Shown piece after piece: positions 22,887 through 34,013 of a stretch of DNA of 64,000 nt. The position numbers were made by a program, and so were the translations under genes. The notes beneath the pieces were generated by a model, which made no database searches, had not been told where the DNA came from, and worked only from the letters and a program-made list of their open reading frames with translations. The stretch spans positions 1,674,001-1,738,000 of the forward strand of contig JAIUPT010000042.1 of the NCBI GenBank assembly GCA_022315425.1, given 5' to 3'. The stretch comes from Pseudevernia furfuracea (lineage: Eukaryota > Ascomycota > Lecanoromycetes > Lecanorales > Parmeliaceae). How positions within the stretch are numbered: position 1 is the first letter of the stretch; each line of letters begins with the position of its first letter.

Positions 22887-24855
22887 ATGGGGTAAGTTTG
22901 ATCCTGTGTTCCTCAAAGCCGTTGCTAATGCTCGTGATGCATGCCAGATACAATATCACTATCGACCACACGAACACTGCCCACAGCTCTGATCATTCTG
23001 ATCATTCTGATCACTCTTCGTCATCATCAGCGACAGACGACGAAGACTCTGCGGGTACTGGTGTCCAAGTGGCCCCAAGATCAGCTGTCGAGGGTCACGA
23101 GTATTCTGACCCCGTTGAAGAGCAAGACGGCAGCTGGAACGTGGTTTATCCTGACGAAATCGGTCCTTCGGATTCCGCATCAAGACCTCGAACTTCTAAT
23201 CAGCAACGCCCTTTTGTAGAAGCGCCACGACCGGAGGAAGCACGACGTCCATCTTTCCGTCGTCACATATCCCGCGAGCCTGCGCGCCACGTCCCACATT
23301 CTAGAGCGCATCGATCACCGCCGTCGGAGCCGCCTGAAAGTGTGGACTCCCACGAAGAATGGCAGGGCTATGCCCGAGGCCCACCACAGCATTATAGCCG
23401 TCCTTACGTTCACTATGCCCCAGGCTACCCTTCCCCTCACGCTTATCAAACCTATCCTGGTCCAAGTGCCATGCCCGGAGGCCAGCAGCAAATGGTTCCT
23501 TATGGCTTCTCCCCGTACCAAGCTCCTACAGGTGCACCTGCGTCTTATTTCGCGCATGGACATCATGGAGCGCCAAGTCACGAGATGATTCCCCATGCTC
23601 AGAGTGCAGCGTACTTTCCATATGCTCCACAAGGATATCAAATGCCCATGTCCATGCCCCTGTCTCCGCCCGTAGTCTACCCGGCGTACGGTGGTATGTA
23701 TGCACAACCACCAGCTCCAGCGGCTCCAGCGGCTCCAGCAGTAACCACCCCGCCTCCCCCGCCATCTACGTCGGATACTTCCAAGGAGGATGAGAAATTT
23801 TTGCGCCTCGAGAAGCTTTTTTTGGAACAGAAAGCTGAACAGAAAGCAGAGCAACGAGAAAGGGAAGCCGCGATCGAAAAAGCCGCGGTAGAAAGAGCTG
23901 CTAAGGCTGAAGCCGATGCAATAAAAGCCGAGGAGATCGCGAAGGCGATCGAGAAAGCCGCGAAGGAAAAAGCCGCGAAGGCTGAAGCCGATGCAATGAA
24001 AGCCGAGGAAATTGCGAAGGCTTCGGCGGCGGCGGCAGCAGCAGCAAAAGAGGAGGTCAAGAAGGAACATCAGGCTGCTGCCGACGAGAAAGCTGCTAAG
24101 GCTGAAGCCGATGCAAAGAAAGCCGAGGAGATTGCCACAGCTTCGGCGGCGGCGGCGGCAGCAGCAAAGGCGGAGGTTGAGAAGGAACATCAAGCTGCTG
24201 CGGAAGCCGCGAAGGAGAAGGCCGCTGCCGACGCCGCAGCAGCAGCAGCAGCCAAACCATCACCTCCACCTAAGGAGAAAGACAAACCTATCAAGTTCAA
24301 GGATGCTATTGGGAGAAGATTCAATTTCCCTTTTGATGTTTGCAATACGTGGTCGGTAGGTTACTCTTGAATAGGACAAATGTATGTTTGGAACCGCATC
24401 TAACCGTTTCTCTTTTAGGGTATGGAGTATTTGATCAAGGAAGCTTTTCTCCATGTTACCGACTTGGGCCCACACGTGGCTGAAGGTCAGTACGACCTAC
24501 TTGGTCCGAAAGACGAGATTATCATGCCGTCCATCTGGGAGTCGGTGGTCGAGCCGGGCTGGGAGATAACAATGCACATGTGGCCCATTCCGGAGCCACC
24601 TCCTGAGGGGGGAGATGCCCTAGCAGGGTCAATGGCTGAAATTGTCATTGTGGAGCCAGGTCTGCCTCCCCCACCCCCTAGTGGCAAAATTGTTGATGGT
24701 GTGCTTGTACCCCTGAAGGAGCAGCCGTTGATTCATGCTGACTTTGATCAGAGAAGAAAGGCAAGAAAAAAAAGGAGAAGATCCCTCCATTTATGATCTG
24801 GACTGCGGGCAAGTCAAAAAAAGGCCGTGGAACCGCTAAAGGCAAGAAGAAATGA
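22887..24855 (+). CDS. Fungal ubiquitin-like-domain protein with Ala/Lys/Glu repeats
   Basis: Four exons (22887-22891, 22948-24355, 24419-24698, 24752-24855) give about 598 residues. The first coding exon is only ATGGG; splicing yields MGYNITIDHTNTAH. A disordered region with SDHSDHSDHSSSSS and Pro/Tyr-rich sequence follows, then an Ala/Lys/Glu coiled-coil repeat (about residues 315-455) built from KAEADAxKAEEIAKA units. Near the end is a ubiquitin-like fold common in filamentous fungi (FKDAIGRRFNFPFDVCNTW joined to GMEYLIKEAFLHV, with PGWEITMHMWP). The last intron (24699-24751) is inferred: it has a CTGAC branch site and restores a lysine-rich tail; without it the frame ends at 24796. The function of this family is not known to me. 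Confidence 0.75.
23880..24240 (+). repeat. In-gene Ala/Lys/Glu coding repeat
   Basis: Imperfect units of roughly 80-120 bp encoding AKAEADAxKAEEIAxA followed by runs of GCN alanine codons. Related units start near 23880, 23980 and 24085. They encode a highly charged helix. Confidence 0.7.
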
Positions 24856-25586
24856 GGGCCTGCTGCACTTCTTCTCTTCACTTAAAATACCACGTGGATT
24901 ATACCAGAGTCGACACTATGGAAATGCCGAAGTCTGCCCAAAATAGAACGCTCCACATACATACAACCCAAGACGGGTACTAAGTACGCTCCACTGCTCC
25001 AGCTTTCGGTCGACATTTATTCTGGGCTCTGATGACTTGCCAGGGGCCTTTTTTGATTTTGATTTTGATTTTGATTTTGATTTTGATTCTATGTTTTGAA
25101 CATCGATTTCTATTGGCTTCAACTACGAGTTCATCTACTTCTGAACTACAACGAATCATGATTAGCTACAAATTGCCCGCCAAAGTTGGGCGACGGAGTC
25201 TTGCGGCGGAATAGCAGGACACACCATCAGCGACGGCGCATCTAAGGAGTTCGTAGAGAACGATTTCGGAAAGCAGCCATCAAAAGTTGCACAAAATTTT
25301 GTAATTGTCAGATAGATAGATATCTACGACTGTCATGATCGACTTCATGTCTCTGCATGTCTCTACGATGACACAGGTCTGACTCAACATTTCGGTAGCC
25401 TTCTGCCACTTCGGTGACTCATCCTCCCACCATAGTGCGATTCTACAAGATGTTGCGAATGATCGCGCGCCTCATGCCCTCGGCCCAATTCCAATCTTCA
25501 TAAGCCCAGGATCTCCCTTGCGCTTATAAAAGTCGTAGCATCTAACCATTGTCCCCCTTCGCACAGTGCCTGATCTACTCACCAAA
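24856..25586. other. Spacer with a (TTTTGA)n microsatellite and promoter
   Basis: About 730 bp without a gene. It has six TTTTGA units at 25051-25088. The last 70 bp contain the TATA box of the next gene. Confidence 0.55.
25525..25530 (+). promoter_or_regulatory. TATA box of the small unknown gene
   Basis: TATAAA in the context CGCTTATAAAAGTCG, 57 bp before the chosen ATG at 25587. A CT-rich patch (CCCCCTTCGCAC) lies between them, as is common near fungal transcription starts. Confidence 0.5.
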
Positions 25587-26201
25587 ATGTGTTTCTGCAA
25601 TATCGAAAAGCTGGATCATGACGAAGAGCTCGTGGTTCCCAATCGCCCGCGCCTGTCCTCCTCTTCACAAATTATTAGTGGACACAATCTCTACACTCTC
25701 CCACCAAGATTAGAGCCATTCGGCGCTGTCAAATCGTATTCACGTCCACGAACAGTCGAATTGCGCAGAAGCGTCTCGCAGGACCGAGTCGTCGTTTTCG
25801 AAACCGTTACGCCACCTTCATCTGGCTCCATGGTTCGCCGACGGCCGTTTTCATTTACCGAAGGACCCCTACCGAAAGACTTGCAGAGGGAGGCTCGGTC
25901 TCTGTCCATAGCTGAGTCAAACAGCCAACTTGGGCTCCAAATCATTCACGCCAAGAGTCCTCGCCAATTGAATGGCATGGTCGCTGCGATCACTCCTCGG
26001 CAGTCAAGCAGTGTGGTCCACCCGCTCACCCGGAGCGGAAGACAATTGAATGCAAGTCATCACAGCCCAAGGCAGTCAGCTACAACCATCCGATCTGCTT
26101 ATCATCCATCTCAAAAAGAGAAAATCGTCGAGACCGATGAAGAGAGTTCGAGTTCGAGTTCGACAAGGAAATATGGCCGCCGAGATAAACCTCGAAAATA
26201 A
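25587..26201 (+). CDS. Unknown small basic serine-rich protein
   Basis: An intronless frame of 204 residues starting MCFCNIEKLDHDEELVVPNR. The ATG at 25587 has a good context (CCAAAATG) and a TATA box upstream; the frame opens slightly earlier only through a GTG. The protein is rich in Ser, Arg and Pro, with three SPRQ-type motifs (SPRQLNG, TPRQSSS, SPRQSAT) and a Glu/Ser/Arg-rich end. It has no signal peptide, membrane segment or fold I recognise and is probably disordered. The SPRQ repeats could be kinase or 14-3-3 sites, which is a guess. Confidence 0.55.
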   Translation: MCFCNIEKLDHDEELVVPNRPRLSSSSQIISGHNLYTLPPRLEPFGAVKSYSRPRTVELRRSVSQDRVVVFETVTPPSSGSMVRRRPFSFTEGPLPKDLQREARSLSIAESNSQLGLQIIHAKSPRQLNGMVAAITPRQSSSVVHPLTRSGRQLNASHHSPRQSATTIRSAYHPSQKEKIVETDEESSSSSSTRKYGRRDKPRK

Positions 26202-26406
26202 TCTGATCTCCATAGATCATAAGTCATGGACATGGTTCTAATGACAGTCACTAGTCAGCTTACGTACTACGGAGCTCGGACAAACAAAGGCACGGTGCGT
26301 CTAAGGTACTTGATTAATGATTCACACACTTATCTGCATCTGCTACAGCATCTGTGATGGCCAATGTTCCTCCTGATCCCATCCACATGCCCAATAGTCA
26401 AGGCTT

Positions 26407-29400
26407 CTATCGTAGACGGCGTATCGGCTGTAATGACGGTATTGCGCTTGCACCTTCGTTGTCGTCATCCAGCAGTCCATTCGGAACTGAAACGATAGCA
26501 CCGACGCTTCTTGGCGGGAGAGCAGGTCCATCAGACTCTGTTGCCTGCTGCCCGTAAAGCGGCGGTGAAGAGAAACTTGTCTTAGTACCATCAACAAATG
26601 TTGTCTGTCCTCCTGACGGAGACCTTGACGACGTAGGTTTTTCTTGTTCGTGGTTCCTGCTTTCTTGACTATACTCTCGATTGCTGAGTAGAGTAGGTTT
26701 CTTTGGGATCGGTGGAGCCGCTTTGCGTGCTATGTTTGATGATATTAATACTACTGATGACTGGCTGGAACTTCTCCAATTTGGTCCACGAGGAGCGACT
26801 TCTTCCCTCAGTGAATGCCGATTGGTGTCAAGCGGCCAAGGCTGACTCCCGTGGGGAGTTGGCGAGAGTCTGTGAGAATTCCGATCTTTGATTTTGTCGT
26901 ATTTGAGAGTATGGCTTCCTCCAGGTGTCGTCTCAATCGCTTTCCAGTCTAGTTCATTGGTGGGAGTGAAAGGGTTATGAGATCTGTCAACGTTGAGCAC
27001 AGATCTCTCGTCTAGGGCCTTGAGGTTCGATCTAGCTGGAAGCCCTGGCCCAATGGATTAGCAATGTATTAGAAATGTTTAGATACTTGAATTGGGAGCC
27101 AGAAAATCCCTCACCATTGTCCAACCACCATTTGCGACGATCAGAACTAGCTGGAGGAAGTTCGGGAGCTATTGAGTCATAACCAACTATGTCCTCGTCA
27201 ACGAAGTCATCATTTCTAGCGTTAGCAGTGGCGTCTCCAACTTCCGACCTTCGTTTTGCGTAGATTTCACGACCCAGACTCTCTTTCCGCACCTCGTCGA
27301 TGGCGCTCACAGCGCATTGGAAAGTTGCGTAGACAGGCCTATGATCGGAGAAACGCAGTGGCGCTGTTGTGTAATTTGTCTGTTTCAGAATCTCTCCTTT
27401 TCGAAGTATCCGATCACACCATGCAGGTATTCTCGCCTTTTCTCTAGTACTTGTCAATATCAGGCTACTCGTAGGGCGTGGGAAGAGCCTACGAGGTGTC
27501 ATAATCATCGGTGCCGTTGTTGTATTTATACGTTGGCATGAAGGTAATTCTCGACTCGGAATAAAAGGGAAATGTATGCCCGGCGACCATCTGTAAGTTC
27601 AACTGTGCGCGTGTCACTCAGCGAGGCAGATTATGGATTGACGGCCTCGTAGCTTACCTGATCGTTCTGATACAATGTATCGAGATCGCCTGCTTTGATC
27701 AGCTGCCTTGCTTTATCATCGTTCAGGCCTATTCGGTAATTGAAATCTCCCAGCCATATGATTGCATCGTGGTCTTCAATGGATCGATTTCGTTGGAAGC
27801 GAAGGCCATTGCTGATTGTACGATAGTCACGATTGCGTTCTTCGTAGTTAGCAAAACCAGCAGCCAGGTGGGCGGTTACGAAGCAGATGCGGGTGTTCGC
27901 ATAATCCATTCGTATGGCCACCGCCCCTTTGTTTCCCGCCATGCCAGACATGCCAGTCTTTCGATCGTTAGTTCAGGATCTCCGAACGCGAGTATTCAAT
28001 TGAAGCATACCTTCTTCACGCTGCCTTCGACGTCTTTGATTTTGTGTAGAATACCGGCTTTCACAAAGATCATGAGTGCTGCTCCTACGAGCTGTCCACT
28101 GCGTAATAGGATGTACTCCTCGGCCGAGTGCTTACGAGCACTGTCGTTCAGCGTTCGTCTCACAGCGCTCTCCCATGCCTGGCGTCTTACTGGATCAGTA
28201 GACATGATCTGTTGCGGACTAAGCTCTACAATCTCTTGGAAGCCGACAGCAACAATGCCAGGGCGCTGCTGCAATCGATTGATATCAGGCCACAGCCAGG
28301 CTGCGAGGTCTTCCTTGATGCCACCGCCGCGGCCGTTCAAATTGAAGGTCCCAACCCAAATTTGCACCGTATCAGGTGAGGAGTACTCGTTGAACCTAGG
28401 ACTCTGTTACTATCATAAAGATACTGGCCGGCATTATCGACGCACCTCCTCTTGAGCTCCGCGTTTACATAGTCAATGATGGGATCATACAGATGAACTG
28501 GCGACTGGTCCATCAAGCGTCCCTGAAGTATGTTAGAGCATTAAAACGGTTACAGAAACTCTCATCTTTTACCAACAGCATGTCAATAGTATTCTGCCTT
28601 CCCTTGTCCGCAAAGTTATTGATGTACATTCTGGTCGCACTTTTGCGGGCGTCAGCTATAGCACCAGCCAATGACATCTTTCCATGCCGGGTAAAAGAGG
28701 ATTTCAAGGCCCCAGTGCCAGCGTATATCTTAGATAATGCCTGTGACATACTTTAGCCTCTGGCCTTTAGCCCCGAGATCATTTGTGACTCACATCTCCA
28801 TTATCTGCCCAGAGGCTGGAATGCCTTACCCAGAAGTCGTTTGAGGTATGCTCATTGCGATGATGGAGAAAATGTTCAAGAGCCATTTGACTGATAATCG
28901 TTTGGATGAGATTAGTGCGGTCTAGGCAATCCAGACAGTTTGTGCGAAAGATGCCTTCCTGTTGAAGTATCACTGCCCCTCCTACTTGCGCAGCCTTCTC
29001 ATCATACAGCGATCGATGTACAGACGAGTTCATATTCTCACACAGAAAGTACGCAAATCCATCGGCACGGTCCTGGATGAGCCGTCTGACCATGCTTGCA
29101 GCTTCATATCCTCCTGGTCCTCTTGTTTCAGCATGGAAGTCGAACTGCGATTCAGTAAGACGATTTTCCGACGTCCCGCCAATGTCAACAATTTGATTTA
29201 ACAGGCTATGCAGCACATGATAATTGTATCTTGCTGTTAATTCAGCCTCTCCGGGTTTTGACTCACTCAAAAGATTGAGTATGTGAATTGTGCCATAATC
29301 AGCGCCCAGGGACTCAAAATGCTTGTCAAAAGCTGGTTGGGTAGCTTCAGGAGATCTAGTGATCTGGATTTTCTGCTGTCCTGGAAGCAGACCGGTAGCC

Positions 29401-30648
29401 TGCTCCCAGAATATGGGTACCGAGCCCCTTATCTGGGCGTAAGAGAAGCACAGACTTGAAGGGTGGTAGAAAACGGTCTCGGTTTCTACGAAATTTGCCA
29501 CTTTTCCATCGTCGTCTATGCCTCGAGAATTGAACCTAGTGCCTGCACGCCTACAGGACAGTCTGGATATCAAGGTTAAAGTAGAAGGTAGATTAGTCTT
29601 TACGCCACTAATTGGCGAAGAAGACGACGGGACGGTGATCGTGGAAACAAATCCTCTGATTGCGGAGGTCAGAATTCGAGAGCAATCAAGGAGTTCTTTC
29701 TCATTTGCTGCCAGTCGGGAACGAAACTTGATAAGAGGATCTATCATATAGGAATTCCAGAGGAAACCCTCATCTAGATTATCGATATCAAATGCTGACT
29801 TCTCGGACAATCTAAGAGATGGTAAGATTTTCCCACTCTCGAGATGACCTCACGTACCTATCTTGGAGTCGGTTGGTCAAGTCGAAAGTCAAGCTATAGT
29901 AGAACGTCCCGCCGCTTAGGATCTTCTTCAACTCGGAGCAGGGATGCTCAAGAGGTGCGTCATGTGAATCTATCCCATGTGTATGGTCGTGCCTGGAAGG
30001 CTGCCCATGGTCTATATAGTAGGGGTCAATCTCTTGATGAAGCTCGTAGTCGAAATCGTCCCTGTTCAGGCAATCTGAGACTCTTAGTAACAAGCTCTGA
30101 GTCTCACCGGGTATCGAATTTGAGAAAGGGGGCTCACAGAAGTCGACAGAGAGAATTCTCTGAACAGTCTCATCGGGTCTCACTATAGAGATTTCGGACT
30201 CAGCATCCCTTTCTTCAAGGCAAACAGTTGTGCAATAAGACCGTTCAAAGAAGCATCAAAGGCTTTTTGATCACGGAAATTATTATAGAAACTAGAAAAG
30301 CGGTCGGGCATGGGGAAGAAGGATATATTGGAAAGTATACATACCTGTAGCCACACGAACAGCTCCACTAATAACACAAAGAAAACAATCAGCATTGATG
30401 TTGATCAGACCAAGCGTTCCATGAACCCCGGATGCTCGTAATACACGGTAACCCGTGAGATCAACATCTTCGAGAGCCGTGAACTCGACCATGCATTTTG
30501 AAGCCGAAGATCTCACGCTTGTCTCTTTGTTGCTTGAGGAATCCGCGCTGGTGCTTGACAGGCTGTGACGGAATATGAGAGCATGAGAATTTGTAAGGAC
30601 GGCAAGAGCTCTCTGAGGGTGTTCTCGCAACAAGAGTCTTAAAGACAT
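26407..30648 (-). CDS. Synaptojanin-like inositol polyphosphate 5-phosphatase
   Basis: Homologue of yeast Inp51/52/53: a Sac1 phosphoinositide phosphatase fused to a 5-phosphatase, removing phosphates from PI(4,5)P2 and monophosphoinositides at membranes and actin patches. Ten exons (minus strand): 30648-30345, 30182-29858, 29811-28794, 28740-28573, 28522-28446, 28395-28011, 27957-27658, 27590-27493, 27443-27115, 27044-26407; about 1,213 residues. The Sac P-loop RTNCLDCLDRTN (CX5R) is intact. The 5-phosphatase motifs are QIWVGTFNLNGR, GFQEIVELSPQQ, GNKGAVAIRM, WLGDFNYRI, IPAWCDRIL and SDHRPV, all present. The last 230 residues are disordered, with PPIPKKP and PALPPR proline motifs that may bind SH3 domains. 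Intron 1 is long (162 nt) and itself partly open. All junctions keep frame. Confidence 0.93.
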
Positions 30649-31311
30649 GAGTCGACTCTGTCGAAGCTGTCAACCAGAAGCTTGTAAGCGATGAATGAAA
30701 GTAGCTGCACAATTAGACTGCCTTTGAATATCCACCTACACGCTCATTATTCATTTTTGGATGTGTAAGACCTGTAAACGAAAGGCCATTTACTTACGGA
30801 GGTCTGCACGTAAAGTAGACTCATATCGGATGACGCCTTACATACAAAGCTGGGGCTAGCCGCCTTCCGAAAGTAGGGTTAGGGCTTTGTTCAGGACTTT
30901 ACGTCCCTCGTCCGTACTTACGGAGTATAACCACTACTTCATGATGCTGGGTTGAGCACTAGTCTACTTCTTCTATACCTTAACAATACTCGGACCCAAA
31001 GTTCGCCTTTTGATTCAGTCCAATCTACCGCGCATCTACGAAGTGCCAACAATATCAAAGTCTTTTCGTACCTCTACGGACTAACGAATCCTGGCAAATG
31101 CAGTGCTAAAGCTGGTGTTCAGAAGCAGATCTAATGCTCGAACACAGTAACTCCGGCTAGTGAACCGAGACCCTTCATTTTGATGGGCTACTTGATACGT
31201 AAACGGAGTCGCCAGATCGATGATATCGCTACGTCTCATGATAAAATCTCCCCTAAGAAATACATCGAAGCGAACTCAGTAAGACAACAAAAGCGATTGC
31301 GAAATGGGGTA
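30649..31311. other. Spacer upstream of the synaptojanin gene
   Basis: About 660 bp holding the synaptojanin promoter. It contains one TACGGAGTA motif (30919-30927) and a short GGGTTAGGG near 30880. No gene is seen. Confidence 0.5.
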
Positions 31312-32039
31312 TCATGGTCCGGAAATCTTTGAACGCCGAGGGCATATCAGCAGGATTGCAAAAACCTGCCTAAAGCGCCACTTTTTGATCGTGTTCTAGC
31401 AATAATTGATGAACAACGTTGTATTGTCATGCGTTCAGTGCCTAAATATTTAATGAGCTTCAAATGGGGAGGAATAGAATGGTCCTTGGACCGTACCTTC
31501 TCGTGCTTCCCCAGACTCTGAAGACGGCGCCCAAATGCAAATCCAAGTGCTTTATCGGCGTAGATGAAGGCATTCTCAATATTCTGAGAGCTCGCAAACA
31601 TCTTTGCCTCGATGATTGATCTTCTTTGGATCAGGTCGTTGAGCCTGTCCAATCGAAGCCGGTGCTTTTTGATCCTGCCTCCAGTCAGAAAGACTAAGGA
31701 GAAAGTGAGGGTAGACTCACATTCGCGTTGAGATCTCCTCAAACTTTACCGTCATAGCATTCTCTATCTTTCTCACTGCTTCCCGATGTGAATTGATGAT
31801 GACGGTGCGCCGACCCTCTCGACGTTTTCTGGCCTAAGAGACTGTCAACCCTTATAGCCTCATTAGCTCGGACCTGAACACCGTAAGACCTCTCTCTGCA
31901 TTTCTGTAGCCAAGTTGGCGACATGGTTGTCATCGGAGCTCTGAGATCCTGGCTGCGACATTCGTTCGATTTCACCTCTATCGGTTCGGGCCAATGCTCG
32001 CTCATGTGTACGCTGTGACTTGGGGACGCGCACCGCCAT
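31312..32039 (-). CDS. Unknown small coiled-coil protein
   Basis: Not recognised. Proposed exons are 32039-31890, 31833-31721, 31674-31497 and 31395-31312, giving about 174 residues. The middle is clearly protein-like and helical: TVIINSHREAVRKIENAM, then MIKKHRLRLDRLNDLIQRR and SIIEAKMFASSQNIENAFIY. The join at 31721/31674 (46-nt intron) restores MIKKHR exactly. The first intron has a weak GTCTTA donor, and the last exon is uncertain: without the final splice the frame reads on to a stop at 31347. The start MAVRVPKSQRTHERAL is the first ATG and lies 178 bp from the divergent PXR1 start. The pattern suggests a subunit of a small helical complex, but no family can be named. Confidence 0.5.
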
Positions 32040-32217
32040 GACTGGGAGCTATGTTAGTTATCCCAAGCTCTAACTAGTTACAATTGACGACGGGAGATGT
32101 TCTTGCCACCCGCAAATCTAACTACTTATAGCCAAGCTTTGTGTTTCTAGGAAAATTCGCCTAAACATTTTCTTGGCTTCCCCAGTGTTGCTTTTCTCAT
32201 CCCCTAACTCCAGCGAC
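32040..32217. promoter_or_regulatory. Divergent promoter of the coiled-coil gene and PXR1
   Basis: A compact 178-bp intergenic region between two outward start codons. No specific factor site was identified. Confidence 0.5.
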
Positions 32218-33349
32218 ATGGGACTGGGTGCACGCAAAAAGTGAGCAGAGCGAAAGGTCGGCATTCCTTGCACGTTGTTAACCTCAATAGACGTATTAAG
32301 CTCTCCCACGACCCCAATAACACGGCCTGGAGCCGATCAGCTACGAAGTATGGCCAAAAAATACTCCAGTCTCATGGCTGGACGCCCGGAGAATTACTTG
32401 GAGCCAGCGGCGCACCTCACTCAGGCCTGCAATCTGCAGCTAGTGCTTCTCATATAAAGATTACGCTCAAGGACGACAACCTGGGTCTAGGTGCAAAGCT
32501 TGAAGCAGCCCGTGACAGTAATGAGACTACAGGCCTTGACGAATTTCAGAACCTATTAGGACGCTTGAATGGCCGAAGCACAACAGATCTAACAAAGGAC
32601 AAAATACATAGGTCAAACCTGAGGAGCTCAGCCTACATGGATCAACGCTGGGGTAATCTTGGATTTGTCAGTGGAGGGCTTTTGGTCGGAGCCGAATTGA
32701 TAGACCCTGCGAAGGGTGAACATGATGCGTGCAATGATTCTCAGCAAACGTCAAGTCACCATTCGAAGAACGGAAACCTGCCGGAAGCAAATAGCCTGCA
32801 GGAGATACGGTCGGAAACCTCAAGGCGCAAAGAACATAAGAAACGAAAGATTTCACGAGGTGTTCACAATGTGAAGGAGAATACCATGGGCGTCGACTGG
32901 AGAAGAAATCCTGTCGTAGAATCAGAGCGGGAATCTCATACATCGCCTAAGGACACGTTCGATCAGGTTCAAATTGACAAGGTCCGAAGTCACGCAGAAA
33001 AGGCAGAACGCAAGCTCAAACGCCGGGTGAAAAGAGATGCAAGGCACTCATTGAAAGTGCGAGAGCAGTCATCTATCTTGCCATCGCCAGACCTCATCCA
33101 ACTTGCGAGCCCAGATATTGGAGAGGTTGCTGTAGCATCACATCCTCTACGTGAGAACAATGCCTCAACTAAGTCTTCACAAGGGCTTGGCGCCGGTAGA
33201 CTTGCTGTACGCCACCGGCACATCCAGCATAAGAAGATGTGCATGATGGATAAAAAAGCACTGAACGAAGTATGTATAGCTTGGCCTCGGCCTATTTGGT
33301 GGGATTCTAAATGGCTGACTACTCGCAGATATTAATGATCAAATCATAG
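32218..33349 (+). CDS. PXR1: PXR1/PinX1 G-patch protein
   Basis: Nucleolar G-patch protein that stimulates the RNA helicase Prp43 in rRNA and snoRNA processing; PinX1 also binds telomerase. Exons 32218-32240, 32291-33269 and 33329-33349 give 340 residues. The 23-nt first exon encodes MGLGARKK, joined to RIKLSHDPNNTAWSRSATKY. The G-patch follows (YGQKILQSHGWTPGELLGA ... DDNLGLGAK). The middle and end are lysine/arginine-rich (SRRKEHKKRKISRG, KAERKLKRRVKRD), typical of nucleolar proteins. The last exon encodes ILMIKS, matching the family's short end after KALNE. The open frame beginning at 32241 starts inside the first intron and is not the true start. Confidence 0.92.
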
Positions 33350-34013
33350 AGTATACCCATATTTACACCTGATTTTTTTCGAATAGAGCGGGCAGCTTTG
33401 CAGCCTCCTCTTGGATTGCCGCTTGCTGCGTAGAAGTTGGAGAGGCAGCTACTCCGTAGCGTCTGATTTTTTGTGAAAATGTAAATTTCAGACCTATCTT
33501 GACCGTCGATCACCATGTCTCAACTTGCACTGCCAATCTTATAGCGATTGCGGCCCATTTTAGGTGTCAGGATGGCACCCGAATGCACACTACATGACGG
33601 TGCATACATTCTAGATCTCGAGTCTTGTTTTCCGTAGAGCGTGGTGGATGTAATCGAAGCACCGTGCATCTTGCGGAGTACCCTCCTTGTACTCTATTGA
33701 CTGCACGCTAATTCTCAAGCTTAGTAGCTTCCCCGCAAAATACATCGACGATCCTTAAATCCATCATCCCTTGCTCCAACCCTGACTTCTCTCACGCAAC
33801 TCTCTTTCAACCACTTGTTCTCTCCACATTCTGAGTGGAGCTCATAAGAAACACACCCACAGGAAAATTCATAACTCAGACTTCATTTGATTCATTCCTC
33901 TCAACTCCGACGAGCTGTCAGGTCAAGCAAACAAAGAAACTGTTCAGAGCTTCCCCAAGGTTGACACTTGTTTCGAGCGCTTCATCAATACGTCGACTTA
34001 ATAATCGTTTCAA
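33350..34013. other. Spacer between PXR1 and the next gene
   Basis: About 660 bp. It has a TACTCCGTA motif at 33450-33458 and a CT-rich stretch before 34014 that looks like promoter and 5' leader. No gene is seen. Confidence 0.5.

Noticed and set aside
24012..24359. Arg-rich and Ala/Ser-rich frames over the coding repeat (both strands)
   Set aside because: They are shadow frames of the Ala/Lys/Glu repeat.
22892..25100. Short tandem repeats (GATCATTCT and TTTTGA) as a CRISPR-like array
   Set aside because: Units are contiguous with no spacers and the genome is eukaryotic.
32241..32290. ATG at 32241 region as the PXR1 start
   Set aside because: The segment is a GT-AG intron; the family N-terminus is restored only from the ATG at 32218.
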